From NCBI GenBank assembly GCA_020249285.1, contig JADCFX010000041.1, positions 83,885-147,884 of the forward strand: a DNA stretch of 64,000 nucleotides, written 5' to 3'. The notes under the pieces are model-generated. The model saw nothing but the letters and a program-made list of their open reading frames with translations. It was not told where the DNA came from and did not search any database. Every line of letters begins with the position of its first letter. Within the stretch, counting starts at the first letter, position 1. Positions 38,039-47,606 of the stretch are shown one piece after another. The DNA comes from Roseomonas sp. (GTDB lineage Bacteria; Pseudomonadota; Alphaproteobacteria; Acetobacterales; Acetobacteraceae). The position numbers and the translations under genes were made by a program.

Positions 38039-39013
38039 CTATTCCGGCTGCGCGCCGGAAATCCTGACCATCTCAGCCCAGATCGGCTGTTCTCGCTTCA
38101 ACCGCGCTGCCAATTCTTCCGGTGTTGAACCCGTCAGCCGCGCGCCCATGCCAATCGCGCGTTGCTGCAATTCGGGATCAGCAAAGGCCGTGCGGATTTC
38201 AGAAGAAAGCCTATCCACAATCTCACGCGGCATGGCGCGTGGGCCACCCCACATATGCCAGGGGCTGACGTTGAAATTATCCATCCCCGCTTCCGCCATG
38301 GTCGGCACATTCGGCATGGCGGGCCAGCGTTCCGGCAAGGTGACAGCCAGCGGGCGAATGCGCCCTTCCTGAATAACGCCGACATAGCTGGCAAGATTAT
38401 CAACCGCGAGCTGGATATCGCCCGAAAGCATGGCGGGGATGGTCTGCGCCGCGCCCCGGAAGGCGACATGAGTCGATTCAATCCCGGCACGCCCCAGAAG
38501 ATAAGCGCCGGAAAGATGAATGGTGGTGCCCACACCCGAAGACCCGTAGCTGATACCGCCGCGCCGCGTCTTGGCCCAGGTGATGAATTCCTGGAGCGTT
38601 TGTGCGGGCACATGCTGCGCCGGCACCGCCACCACATTGGGCAAATCCCACATGGCGCTGATCCAGGCGAAATCACGCTCGGGATCATAGGGCAGGGTTT
38701 TGAACAGCATGGGGTTGATCACGATATTATGCATGCTGATCGTGCCGATGGTGTAACCATCAGGCGTGGCCCGCGCGATGGCTTCCGTGCCGATATTGCC
38801 CGAAGCGCCGGAACGCGTCTCAACAATGAAATTCTGCCCGAAGCGGCGCGACAAGACTTCGCAGGCAAGCCGCGTCATCACATCAAGCGACCCGCCCGGC
38901 GGAAAGCCGACAAAAACGCGCACCGGCCGATTGGGCCAGGCGGCTTGCGCAATCGCGGGGCTGGCCAGGCCAAGGGCGAGTGGTGTGGCAAGAAGGCTGC
39001 GACGTTGGATCAT
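38039..39013 (-). CDS. Bug-family periplasmic receptor next to class II aldolase
   Basis: This 324-residue receptor starts behind GGGAGG. It has the signal peptide RRSLLATPLALGLASPAIAQA, the loop VRVFVGFPPGGSLDVMTRL and VETRSGASGNIGTEA. It is downstream of the class II aldolase gene on the same strand (27-base gap), suggesting a shared transcript and possibly related substrates. There are no TctAB genes nearby. Confidence 0.9.
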   Translation of the reverse strand: MIQRRSLLATPLALGLASPAIAQAAWPNRPVRVFVGFPPGGSLDVMTRLACEVLSRRFGQNFIVETRSGASGNIGTEAIARATPDGYTIGTISMHNIVINPMLFKTLPYDPERDFAWISAMWDLPNVVAVPAQHVPAQTLQEFITWAKTRRGGISYGSSGVGTTIHLSGAYLLGRAGIESTHVAFRGAAQTIPAMLSGDIQLAVDNLASYVGVIQEGRIRPLAVTLPERWPAMPNVPTMAEAGMDNFNVSPWHMWGGPRAMPREIVDRLSSEIRTAFADPELQQRAIGMGARLTGSTPEELAARLKREQPIWAEMVRISGAQPE

Positions 39014-39040
39014 GTTTTCCTCCCGTTATTTGCTGTCATT

Positions 39041-39805
39041 TCAGCGCGCGTAGTCAGGTTCTTCCCGGTCCAGTACGCGCCGCCAGGCATTGAGATGGAG
39101 CCGCGCATCCAGCTTTTCACCCCATGGCCCAGCGTGATTGCGCCTGAGATTATCGGGCAGCTTATGCAAAGGCAGCCCGGTCTGCATGGCAGTCAGCTGA
39201 TACATGCAGGTGCGTTCCGCCATGTAGCATTCATCGAAAGCGTCATGCACGGTGGGGCCCACCACGGTCACGCCATGGCCGCGCATCAGCATGATGGTCT
39301 TATCGCCCATCAGCCGCGCAATGCGATCCCCTTCCTCATTGCTATGCACTGGCTGATCGCCTTCATCATCATAAACCGTGCGATCATTCAGCAGCAGGTT
39401 ATTGTGATGCGACAGCGCGAATTCCGCGCCCTGCACCATGGAAAGCGCTGTCAGGTGGCGCGGATGGACATGAATCACACAAGCCGCCGCCGGATTGGCC
39501 AGATGGATGCGCGTGTGGATATGAAACGCGACCTTGCGGAGTTCGCCGCTGCCGCGCAGCACACGACCTTCAAGATCGCAGATGATCAGATCGGATGCCT
39601 TCAATTCCTGGAACAAATAGCCGCGCGGATTGATCAGGAAGCGCGGCTCAGCCTCATCAGGCAACATCAGGCTATTGTGATTGCCGATATGCTCATTCCA
39701 GCCGAGTCTGGCGCCAATGCGGAACACGGCGGCCATGTCGCAGCGGAGTTCCCATTCGCGCGCCTCGACACGGCTATCGCTCAGTTTTTCGATGATCGCG
39801 GCCAT
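39041..39805 (-). CDS. Class II aldolase/adducin family protein
   Basis: This 254-residue protein has the zinc-site motifs of the AraD/FucA fold: VIHVHPRHLTALS, with two His ligands, and LMRGHGVTVVGPTVHDAF with a third. The EHIGNHNSLMLP segment and the phosphate-loop region RFLINPRGYLFQE are also typical. It may act on a sugar-phosphate or other hydroxy-carbonyl compound; members of this fold also include decarboxylases. It is co-oriented with the Bug receptor gene. Confidence 0.87.
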   Translation of the reverse strand: MAAIIEKLSDSRVEAREWELRCDMAAVFRIGARLGWNEHIGNHNSLMLPDEAEPRFLINPRGYLFQELKASDLIICDLEGRVLRGSGELRKVAFHIHTRIHLANPAAACVIHVHPRHLTALSMVQGAEFALSHHNNLLLNDRTVYDDEGDQPVHSNEEGDRIARLMGDKTIMLMRGHGVTVVGPTVHDAFDECYMAERTCMYQLTAMQTGLPLHKLPDNLRRNHAGPWGEKLDARLHLNAWRRVLDREEPDYAR

Positions 39806-39930
39806 CTGGACCTCTCTGAACCATTCATTTGGCCAAGCCTTGCACAGATCAGGCGCGCCTGACCACGGGGTCCGGTGTTGACGGCGCTAGGCAGGGCGCG
39901 GAGCATTCCACACAAAGAGAGGACCCGCCC

Positions 39931-42141
39931 ATGGCCGAAGCCAAGCCCGCCGAGTTGCCCATCACCGGCTATCTGGACCGTTTTTCCGCGCGCCCGGGCG
40001 AAAGCCTGGCGGTTAAGATCAGCGTGCCAAGCGGCGGGCGCTACCGCGCAAGGCTGCGGCGCGTGATTTCGGGCGACCCGAACCCAGCCGGGCCAGGGCT
40101 GCAGTTTGAGGACCTCTCCGCCCGTTTCGATGCCGAATTTCAGGGGCGTCACCAGCCGATCCGGCTTGGGTCTTATGCGCTGATCCCCAAAGCACCCAAG
40201 CGCGCGGCGGGGCCGGTGACCTGGACGGCGCTGGTTTGGTTCCAGGCGCAGCCCGGCGGCGAAGCTGTGGTGATCAGCGAAGAAGCAGCGGGCCGGCGCG
40301 TCACGCTTTCAGTCGGCCCGCATGGCCCCGTGGCACATATCATCTGGGAAGGCGACGAAAGGCAGCTTGGCCTTGGCGCGGCCTTACCCGTGCGGCGCTG
40401 GCATCGGCTTTGGCTGAGTGCTGATCCCAGCACGGGGCGCATTCTGCTCGGCGCACAATGCATTGAAGATGCCACCCCTGCCAGCACGCGCGAAGTCTCG
40501 GCAGCAGACATGGCGCTGCCCGATGGCGCGGGCGTGGTGATGATTGCTGCGGAAAACGCCACCGCGCCGTGCGCGCATCTGACCGGCAAGATTGAAGACC
40601 CTGCCATTCTGGCGGGCTTTCACGCCGAATGGCCGCGCCCGGATCAGCCGCTTTCCGCGGCCTCACCCGGCTTGATCGGAGCCTGGGATTTCGCGCGCGG
40701 CATCGCAACGCAGCGCGTGGAAGATATCGGCCCGCAAGCCTGCCATGGTGATTTGCTGAATGTGCCAACCCGCGCCGTGGTCGGTGCCCGGTGGTCGGGG
40801 GCCGAGATGTGCTGGCGCCACGCGCCCGCAGATTATGGCGCCATCCATTTCCACGCCGATGATTTGAGCGATTGCGGCTGGGCGGATGATTTCAGCTTCA
40901 CCGTGCCGGCGGATTTACGTTCCGGCGCCTATGCGCTGCATGTCACTTGCGCCGAAGGAGAGGATCACATCCCCTTCTACATCCTGCCCCCGCGCGGCAC
41001 GGCCACCGCGCCCATCGCCTTTCTGGCTTCCACCTTCACTTATCAGGCCTATGCCAATCATTCGCGCGGCAATGCGGATGCGGCCTATCGCGCCCGCGTC
41101 GCTGCCTGGGGCGCTTATCCGCATAATCCGGATGATTTCCCGATCTATGGGCGTTCCACCTATAACCGCCACCCAGACAATAGCGGCATCGCCTTTTCAT
41201 CCCGGCTGCGGCCCATTCTGACGATGCGGCCTGGGTTTCTCACCTTCAATGACGCGAAGGGATCAGGGCTGCGCCACTACCCCGCCGATACGCATATCCT
41301 GGCCTGGCTGGAAGCGCGCGGCATGGCCTTCGATGTGATCACGGATCACGATTTGTACGCGGAAGGCGCGGCACTGCTGGCCAATTACAAGGTGGTGATG
41401 ACCGGTTCGCATCCGGAATATCACACGCCGCAAACGCTTGATGCGCTTTACGCTTATACGCGGAGCGGCGGGCGCATGATGTATCTTGGCGGCAATGGGT
41501 TCTATTGGCGCATCGCCCAGCCCACCGATCTGCCCGGCACGTTTGAATTGCGCCGCGCCGAGGGCGGCATTCGCGCCTGGGCCGCGGAACCAGGCGAATA
41601 TTATCACCAGACCGATGGCGCCTATGGCGGGCTGTGGCGGCGCAACCGTCGCCCACCGCAGCAATTGGCCGGTGTGGGTTTCTCAGGCCAGGGGCTGTTC
41701 GAAGGCACCTATTACCGCCTGCTGCCACCCGCGCGAGAGGCGCGCCATGCCTGGATGTTCGAAGGCGTGGAAGGCGAGACCATTGGCGATTATGGGCTTT
41801 CCGGCGGCGGTGCGGCCGGCTTTGAATTGGACCGCGCGGACCCTGCCCTTGGCACGCCGGAAGGCACGGCGATTCTGGCCGTTTCCGAAGACCCGCCCGC
41901 TTCCTTCGTCGCGGTGCCGGAGGAGTTGCTTTCACATGTGAACACCGTGAATGGCGAAAAGGCCCAGGCGCTGAAGCGGGGCGAGATCATCTATTTCGAC
42001 ACACCCGGCGGCGGTGGCGTCTTCGCCGTTGGTTCCATCACCTATTGCGGCAGCCTGTGGCGCCAGGGGTTTGAAGGGCCGATCAGCCGGCTCACGGAAA
42101 ATGTTGTGCGCCGTTTTGCCGGGCTTGCCGATAATGGTTGA
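39931..42141 (+). CDS. N,N-dimethylformamidase-like large subunit
   Basis: This 736-residue protein starts at the ATG at 39931 behind GAGAGG. It matches the catalytic large subunit of N,N-dimethylformamidase in size and order: an N-terminal lectin/LamG-like region (to about 300), then a catalytic half. From memory, the Paracoccus enzyme uses a 2-Tyr-1-carboxylate iron site with a nearby His; equivalent candidates here are Tyr 371 (FTYQAY), Tyr 411 (RSTYNRHPDN), Glu 496 and His 494 (SHPEYH). No small-subunit gene is adjacent. It is followed by a peptide-type ABC importer, suggesting hydrolysis of an imported amide. Confidence 0.82.
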   Translation: MAEAKPAELPITGYLDRFSARPGESLAVKISVPSGGRYRARLRRVISGDPNPAGPGLQFEDLSARFDAEFQGRHQPIRLGSYALIPKAPKRAAGPVTWTALVWFQAQPGGEAVVISEEAAGRRVTLSVGPHGPVAHIIWEGDERQLGLGAALPVRRWHRLWLSADPSTGRILLGAQCIEDATPASTREVSAADMALPDGAGVVMIAAENATAPCAHLTGKIEDPAILAGFHAEWPRPDQPLSAASPGLIGAWDFARGIATQRVEDIGPQACHGDLLNVPTRAVVGARWSGAEMCWRHAPADYGAIHFHADDLSDCGWADDFSFTVPADLRSGAYALHVTCAEGEDHIPFYILPPRGTATAPIAFLASTFTYQAYANHSRGNADAAYRARVAAWGAYPHNPDDFPIYGRSTYNRHPDNSGIAFSSRLRPILTMRPGFLTFNDAKGSGLRHYPADTHILAWLEARGMAFDVITDHDLYAEGAALLANYKVVMTGSHPEYHTPQTLDALYAYTRSGGRMMYLGGNGFYWRIAQPTDLPGTFELRRAEGGIRAWAAEPGEYYHQTDGAYGGLWRRNRRPPQQLAGVGFSGQGLFEGTYYRLLPPAREARHAWMFEGVEGETIGDYGLSGGGAAGFELDRADPALGTPEGTAILAVSEDPPASFVAVPEELLSHVNTVNGEKAQALKRGEIIYFDTPGGGGVFAVGSITYCGSLWRQGFEGPISRLTENVVRRFAGLADNG

Positions 42142-42195
42142 CGCCGCGGGGCGCGCGCATGAAGCTACCGCACCACAAATAAAGGGAGAGCATGG

Positions 42196-43770
42196 ATGAA
42201 ACGCCTCAGTCTCAGCACAGGTCTTGTTGCCGCTGCCATGGCCTTGTCGGCGGCGCCACTGCTGGCCGCCCCTTTCACCTGCCCCACGCGCGGCGGAGAC
42301 CTGGTGTTTGGCCAGGAAGCAAATGTCAATTCACTGGATCAGATGACCTCCAGCACGATTTCAACGCGCAATATCGCGATGAATATCTACGAGACGCTGA
42401 TCACGCGCGATGACAATAACCGGCCCATCCCGGAATTGGCCGAAACCATGCAGGAAGCCCCTGATGGCCTGAGCTATACCTTCAAGCTCCGCCAGGGCAT
42501 CACCTTCCATAATGGCAAGGCGCTGACTTCGGCAGATGTTGCGGCTTCCTTCGACCGCTACAACCGAATTGGTCTGCAACGCAGCACGCTGGATAATGTC
42601 GCGGGCTGGGAAACGCCGGACCCTCTCACCTTCATCATCCGCATGAAGCAGGTGCAGCCGACGTTTGTTGAGGCGCTGTCTTCCTTCTCGGTCCCCATTG
42701 TCATCATTCCGTCAGAACACAAGGATGATGAACGCCAACAACTTCGCCCTGTGGGCACAGGGCCTTTCCGCCTTTTGGAATTCGTGCCCGGCAGCCATGC
42801 AAGGCTTGGCCGCTTTGATGCCTATAAGCCCAATACAGCCTATGAACAGCGCATGGGCTTTGGTGGCTATCGTGTTGCCTGCCTGGATACCGTGACCTTC
42901 CGCATCGTGACCGAAGCCAGCGCCCGCGTGGCGGGCTTGGAAACCGGCGCGCTGCATGTGGTGGAAGATGTGCCGACACGTTCGGTAGAAGCGCTGCGCC
43001 GCAATAGCGCCATCACCATCCTGCCCTTGCAGAATTGGTGGATCCAGATTGCGCTGCCCAATACTTCGCTGGCACCCACCGATAACTTGACCTTCCGGCG
43101 CGCCGTGCAGGCGGCGCTTGGTATGGAAGACATCATGGATGCGGCTTCCGACAATAACTTCCGGCTCAATGTCGGCTTCCAATATCCGAATCAGCCGAGC
43201 TTCACGGATGCGGGCAAGGAAACCTACAATATCAACAATCCGCAGCGCGCCCGCGCCTTGCTGCGCGAATCAGGCTATCGTAACGAACCGATCATCATCC
43301 TGACCAATCGGGACCTGACGCCGATGTATAACGCGGCGCTGGTGATGGAACAGCAATTGAAAGCGATTGGCATCAATGCGTCGCTTCGCGTGGTGGATTG
43401 GCCGACATCGGTGCAAATGTCTCAGCGGCTGAATTCAACGGAATGGCATTTCTTCCATTCCGGCTGGGGCACGCAGCCCGCGCTTGGCGCGCTTGCCACC
43501 ATGCAATTCCTGGTTTCCCCGAATGCCGCCTATCGCCCGCGGGATGACAAGGATGACCCGGAAGTGCTCGCCGCCTGGAATGACATGAACATCCAGCGCG
43601 ACCCGGCGGTGCGCCAGGAAGCCTTTGCGCGCATGCAGCGCCTGGTGCTGGAACGCGCTTATGCCTATCCCTTCGGCTCACTCACCAAGGTTCAGGCATC
43701 GCGCGCCAATGTAAAGGGCTTCGCGCCTTTCCGCATTCCGCGCTTTTCCAATGTGTGGATTGAACGTTGA
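42196..43770 (+). CDS. Dipeptide/oligopeptide-type ABC transporter binding protein
   Basis: This 524-residue family-5 solute-binding protein has an export signal (MKRLSLSTGLVAAAMALSAAP). LVFGQEANVNSLDQMTSSTISTRN and GLSYTFKLRQGITFHNGKALTSADV are family hallmarks. It is the first component of a five-gene importer whose order (binding protein, two permeases, two ATPases) follows the dpp/opp layout. The dimethylformamidase-like gene lies 54 bp upstream, so the ligand may be an amide or peptide-like compound. Confidence 0.93.
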   Translation: MKRLSLSTGLVAAAMALSAAPLLAAPFTCPTRGGDLVFGQEANVNSLDQMTSSTISTRNIAMNIYETLITRDDNNRPIPELAETMQEAPDGLSYTFKLRQGITFHNGKALTSADVAASFDRYNRIGLQRSTLDNVAGWETPDPLTFIIRMKQVQPTFVEALSSFSVPIVIIPSEHKDDERQQLRPVGTGPFRLLEFVPGSHARLGRFDAYKPNTAYEQRMGFGGYRVACLDTVTFRIVTEASARVAGLETGALHVVEDVPTRSVEALRRNSAITILPLQNWWIQIALPNTSLAPTDNLTFRRAVQAALGMEDIMDAASDNNFRLNVGFQYPNQPSFTDAGKETYNINNPQRARALLRESGYRNEPIIILTNRDLTPMYNAALVMEQQLKAIGINASLRVVDWPTSVQMSQRLNSTEWHFFHSGWGTQPALGALATMQFLVSPNAAYRPRDDKDDPEVLAAWNDMNIQRDPAVRQEAFARMQRLVLERAYAYPFGSLTKVQASRANVKGFAPFRIPRFSNVWIER

Positions 43771-43798
43771 GGTTTACGGCTAGGGAGCGCGATTTACC

Positions 43799-44743
43799 TT
43801 GATTTTGGTCGCGCTCCGCCGGCTGCTCAGCGCCATTCCGGTATTGTTCATTGTCAGCCTGATTAGCTTCGGGCTGATGCGGCTGATCCCTGGTGACCCG
43901 GCGGCATCCATCGCCGGGCCTTCCGCCACCCCAGCGCAGATTGACCAATTGCGCCGCGACCTTGGGTTGGATGAGCCCTTGTTGATGCAGTTGCTGCATT
44001 ACTACCAAGGTCTGCTGCAGGGCGATTTCGGCAAATCGCTGCTGCTTGGCAAGGGCGTGCTGGCCGCCACCCTGGAACGCTTGCCGGTCACCATCGGACT
44101 TTCTCTCTACGCCCTTGTGCTGACGCTGCTGATTGGTGTGACCAGCGGCATTATCGCGGCGCTGCGCCAGAACACCTGGATTGATCAGGTGGCGATGATG
44201 ATCGCCATGCTCGGCATTTCCATCCCGAATTTCTTTCTGGGCCTGTTGATGATCATCTTCTTCGCTGTGCAGCTTGGTTGGTTGCCAAGCGGTGGCTATG
44301 TGCCCTTCTCACAGGACCCGCTTGGCTGGCTGCGCAGCACCACCATGCCGGCGATCTCGCTTGCCTTGCTGCAAGCGGGATTGCTGGCGCGCATTACGCG
44401 CTCGGGCATGTTGGAAGTGCTGCGGCAGGATTATGTGCGCACCGCCCGCGCCAAGGGGCTGCCGGAACGTCAGGTGATCCTGAAGCATGCTTTGGCCAAT
44501 GCGCTGATCCCGATTGTGACCGTGGTGGGCATCATCATCTCCCTATTGCTGTCGGGCGCAGTGGTGACGGAGGCGCTGTTTTCCCTGCCCGGTATGGGCC
44601 AATTGCTGACGCAAGCGGTGCTCAGCCGCGATTACCCCATGGTGCAGGGCGGGCTATTGCTGGTGACGACATTTCTGGTGGTGGTGAATATCCTGGTTGA
44701 TATCCTCTATGCCCTGATTGATCCGCGGGTGCGCTATGAGTGA
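43799..44743 (+). CDS. Peptide-type ABC permease (DppB-like)
   Basis: This 314-residue permease begins with a TTG codon at 43799; AGGGAG lies upstream. Six hydrophobic segments and the DppB loop LEVLRQDYVRTARAKGLPERQVILKHALANA are present. Its stop overlaps the next ATG region (ATGAGTGA). It forms the channel with the next gene's product. Confidence 0.92.
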   Translation: MILVALRRLLSAIPVLFIVSLISFGLMRLIPGDPAASIAGPSATPAQIDQLRRDLGLDEPLLMQLLHYYQGLLQGDFGKSLLLGKGVLAATLERLPVTIGLSLYALVLTLLIGVTSGIIAALRQNTWIDQVAMMIAMLGISIPNFFLGLLMIIFFAVQLGWLPSGGYVPFSQDPLGWLRSTTMPAISLALLQAGLLARITRSGMLEVLRQDYVRTARAKGLPERQVILKHALANALIPIVTVVGIIISLLLSGAVVTEALFSLPGMGQLLTQAVLSRDYPMVQGGLLLVTTFLVVVNILVDILYALIDPRVRYE

Positions 44744-45629
44744 CGCCGCCGCCGCCATAGACGCCGAAGGTATTGCGCTGAAGCGCGAACATCCGGCGCG
44801 CGCCACCATCAAGCGCCTGCTGCGGCATCGGCTTTTCATGACTGGTCTGGTGTTGTTCCTGATCATCGCCATTACCGCCATCCTGGCGCCCTGGATTACC
44901 GATGTTGATCCCAACCGGCTTTCCATGCGCAACAAGTTTAAGCCACCTGGTGAGGGCTGGGTCTTCGGTACGGATAGTTTCGGGCGCAGCCTGTGGTCCC
45001 GCGTGGTCTGGGGCGCGCAGCTTTCCATGCTGATTGGCGCTTCCGTGGTGGCGCTGAATGCGGTGTTTGGGATTCTGATCGGCGCCGCTGCGGGTTACTT
45101 CCGCCGCATTGATAATTTGCTGATGCGCATCAATGACGCGCTGATGGCCTTCCCGGCCATTCTGCTCGCCATCGCGGTTACTTCCGTGCTCGGGCCTTCG
45201 ACCTTCAATGTCATTCTGGCGCTTGGGATTGTGTATATTCCGCGTACGGCACGCATTGTGCGATCTTCTGTGATTGTCCTGCGGGAAATGGAATTCGTGC
45301 AAGCGGCCGTCGCCGCCGGTGCGGGCCATTGGCGTATCCTGACGCGTCATATCCTGCCCAATGCCATGGCGCCGGTGATTGTGCAGCTTTCCTTCCTGTT
45401 CGCCTTCGCCGTGCTGTCAGAAGCCACGCTTTCCTTCCTGGGTGTTGGTGCCGTGCCGCCCACACCCACCTGGGGCAATATCATGGCCGAAGGGCGAGAC
45501 TTCATGCGCGAAGCGCCCTGGATCATCACCATCCCAGGCATTGCGCTCATGATCACGGTGATGGGCCTGAATTTTCTGGGCGATGGCTTGCGCGATGTGC
45601 TTGACCCCCGGCTCAGGATTCAACAGTGA
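44736..45629 (+). CDS. Peptide-type ABC permease (DppC-like)
   Basis: This 297-residue permease starts at the ATG at 44736, overlapping the previous gene; an in-frame TTG at 44718 is less likely. It has the DppC N-terminal segment and TDSFGRSLWSRVVWGAQLSML and the EAA-type loop EFVQAAVAAGAGHWRILTRHI. Its stop overlaps the ATPase gene start (GTGA). Confidence 0.92.
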   Translation: MSDAAAAIDAEGIALKREHPARATIKRLLRHRLFMTGLVLFLIIAITAILAPWITDVDPNRLSMRNKFKPPGEGWVFGTDSFGRSLWSRVVWGAQLSMLIGASVVALNAVFGILIGAAAGYFRRIDNLLMRINDALMAFPAILLAIAVTSVLGPSTFNVILALGIVYIPRTARIVRSSVIVLREMEFVQAAVAAGAGHWRILTRHILPNAMAPVIVQLSFLFAFAVLSEATLSFLGVGAVPPTPTWGNIMAEGRDFMREAPWIITIPGIALMITVMGLNFLGDGLRDVLDPRLRIQQ

Positions 45630-46603
45630 CGTTGCTTGATGTGCAGGGGCTGACAACGGCCTTCATGACCGGGCGCGGCGAAATCACCGCGATTGAGGAG
45701 GTGTCCTTTTCCCTCAAGGAAGGTGAAATCCTCGGCATTGTCGGTGAAAGCGGCAGCGGCAAAAGTGTGACGGCGCTCACCATCATGGGGCTGCTGCCGA
45801 CACCGCCGGCGCGCATCGCCGCCGGCAAAGTATTGTTCCAGGGGCAGGAACTGACAAAGCTATCGTCGCGGGAGATGCAGCGCATTCGCGGCCCCGGCAT
45901 TGCGATGATTTTCCAGGAACCCATGACATCGCTGAACCCTGTGTTTTCCATTGGCGATCAGATCATGGAAACCATCAAGGCGCATGAAAACCTGCCCGCC
46001 GCCGCACTCCGCAAGCGCGCGATTGATATGCTGGACAAGGTCGGCATTCCCTCAGCGGCGCGGCGGCTGGATGATTACCCGCATCAGATGTCCGGCGGGC
46101 AGCGGCAGCGCGTGATGACCGCCATTGCGCTCGCCTGCAACCCGAAACTGCTGATTGCCGATGAGCCAACCACGGCGCTTGATGTGACCATTCAGGCGCA
46201 AATCCTCGATCTACTGATGGATTTGCGGGATGAATTCCGCATGGCGATCATGATCATCACGCACAACATGGGCGTTATTGCGGAAACGGCAGACCGCGTG
46301 CTGCTGATGTATGCGGGGCGTGTGATTGAGGAAGCGCCGGTGGCGCGGATTTTTGACCACCCCATACATCCCTATACGCGCGGCTTGCTGGAATGCGTGC
46401 CTTCCATCACGGAAGACCGCGCGCGGCTGATCGCCATTCCCGGCACGCTGCCCGATCCTGCGCGCCGCCCACCCGGCTGCCGTTACAGTGTGCGCTGCCG
46501 TTATGCGCAGCCAAGTTGCAGCGATGCCCTGCCACCGCTGATCCTGGAAGAAGCGGATCATTGGGCCGCGTGCCTCCGCGCCAAGGAATTGGCTGCGCCA
46601 TGA
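45626..46603 (+). CDS. Peptide ABC transporter ATPase (DppD-like)
   Basis: This 325-residue ATPase starts with GTG in a GTGA overlap. It carries Walker [10 protein letters not shown], signature [15 protein letters not shown] and Walker [16 protein letters not shown]. The C-terminal oligopeptide-transporter extension has a Cys-rich motif ([17 protein letters not shown]), typical of iron-sulfur-linked DppD/OppD. It overlaps the next gene by ATGA. Confidence 0.93.
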   Translation: MTLLDVQGLTTAFMTGRGEITAIEEVSFSLKEGEILGIVGESGSGKSVTALTIMGLLPTPPARIAAGKVLFQGQELTKLSSREMQRIRGPGIAMIFQEPMTSLNPVFSIGDQIMETIKAHENLPAAALRKRAIDMLDKVGIPSAARRLDDYPHQMSGGQRQRVMTAIALACNPKLLIADEPTTALDVTIQAQILDLLMDLRDEFRMAIMIITHNMGVIAETADRVLLMYAGRVIEEAPVARIFDHPIHPYTRGLLECVPSITEDRARLIAIPGTLPDPARRPPGCRYSVRCRYAQPSCSDALPPLILEEADHWAACLRAKELAAP

Positions 46604-47592
46604 CCGAGCCCCTGATCAGCGCGCAGAACCTGGCCAAGCATTTTGATGTTGGCGGCGGCGGCCTGTTTCTACGCAGCAAAACCAGCAAGCTGCGCGCGGT
46701 GGATGATGTGGCGCTTTCCATCATGCCTGGCGAAACCCTGGGGCTGGTCGGTGAATCCGGCTGTGGCAAATCCACCCTTGGGCGGCTGCTGATCAGGCTG
46801 CTGGACCCGACCACGGGCAATATCCGCTTTCAGGGGCAGGAAATCACCGGCCTTGGTCGCGCAGCGATGCGCGAATTTCGCCGTTCCATGCAGATTATTT
46901 TCCAGGACCCCTATGGCGCGCTCAATCCGCGCATGGCTGTTGAGGATATCATCGCTGAACCGCTGGTGATCCACGGCGCCAAATCCGGCGCGGAGACACG
47001 CCAGAAGGTCACTGAAATGCTGGACCGTGTCGGCCTGCCAAGCCGCGCGCTGGATCGCTTTCCGCATGAATTTTCCGGCGGCCAGCGTCAGCGCATTGGC
47101 ATCGCGCGCGCGCTGATCCTGCGTCCGCGCTTTGTTGTCTGTGATGAGGCTGTCTCGGCGCTTGATGTTTCCGTCCAGGCGCAGATCGTCAATCTGTTGC
47201 AGGATTTGCAGCGGGATATGGGGCTGACCTATCTGTTCATCGCGCATGATCTTTCGGTGGTGCGGCATATCTCTGACCGTGTCGCGGTGATGTATCTTGG
47301 TAAGATTGTGGAAGTTGCCGAAAAGCGCGAGATCTACATGACGCCGCAGCATCCCTATACGCGCGCTTTGATTGCCGCTGTGCCAGCGCCGCACCCATCG
47401 CGCCGCTCACGCGGCAAGCGGGAGAATATCGTTGGCGATATCCCAAGCGCGCTCAACCCGCCTTCTGGTTGCCGCTTTCACACGCGCTGCCCGCATGTCA
47501 TGCCGATTTGCCGGGAAGCAGCGCCGCCACTTGTTGAAACGCAACCGGGGCATCAGGTGGCCTGCCATTTGATGACCCAAGCCCAAGCCTGA
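46600..47592 (+). CDS. Peptide ABC transporter ATPase (DppF-like)
   Basis: This 330-residue ATPase starts at the ATG at 46600, overlapping the stop of the previous gene; the longer frame is not used. It has Walker [10 protein letters not shown], signature [15 protein letters not shown], Walker [16 protein letters not shown] and the C-terminal Cys motif [18 protein letters not shown]. The set of two ATPases and two permeases is complete. Confidence 0.93.
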   Translation: MTEPLISAQNLAKHFDVGGGGLFLRSKTSKLRAVDDVALSIMPGETLGLVGESGCGKSTLGRLLIRLLDPTTGNIRFQGQEITGLGRAAMREFRRSMQIIFQDPYGALNPRMAVEDIIAEPLVIHGAKSGAETRQKVTEMLDRVGLPSRALDRFPHEFSGGQRQRIGIARALILRPRFVVCDEAVSALDVSVQAQIVNLLQDLQRDMGLTYLFIAHDLSVVRHISDRVAVMYLGKIVEVAEKREIYMTPQHPYTRALIAAVPAPHPSRRSRGKRENIVGDIPSALNPPSGCRFHTRCPHVMPICREAAPPLVETQPGHQVACHLMTQAQA

Positions 47593-47606
47593 ATAGGGAA
47601 AACGCC

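Noticed and set aside
38162..39862. 566-residue plus-strand frame
   Set aside because: Antisense to the Bug receptor and class II aldolase genes, both of which have clear family motifs.
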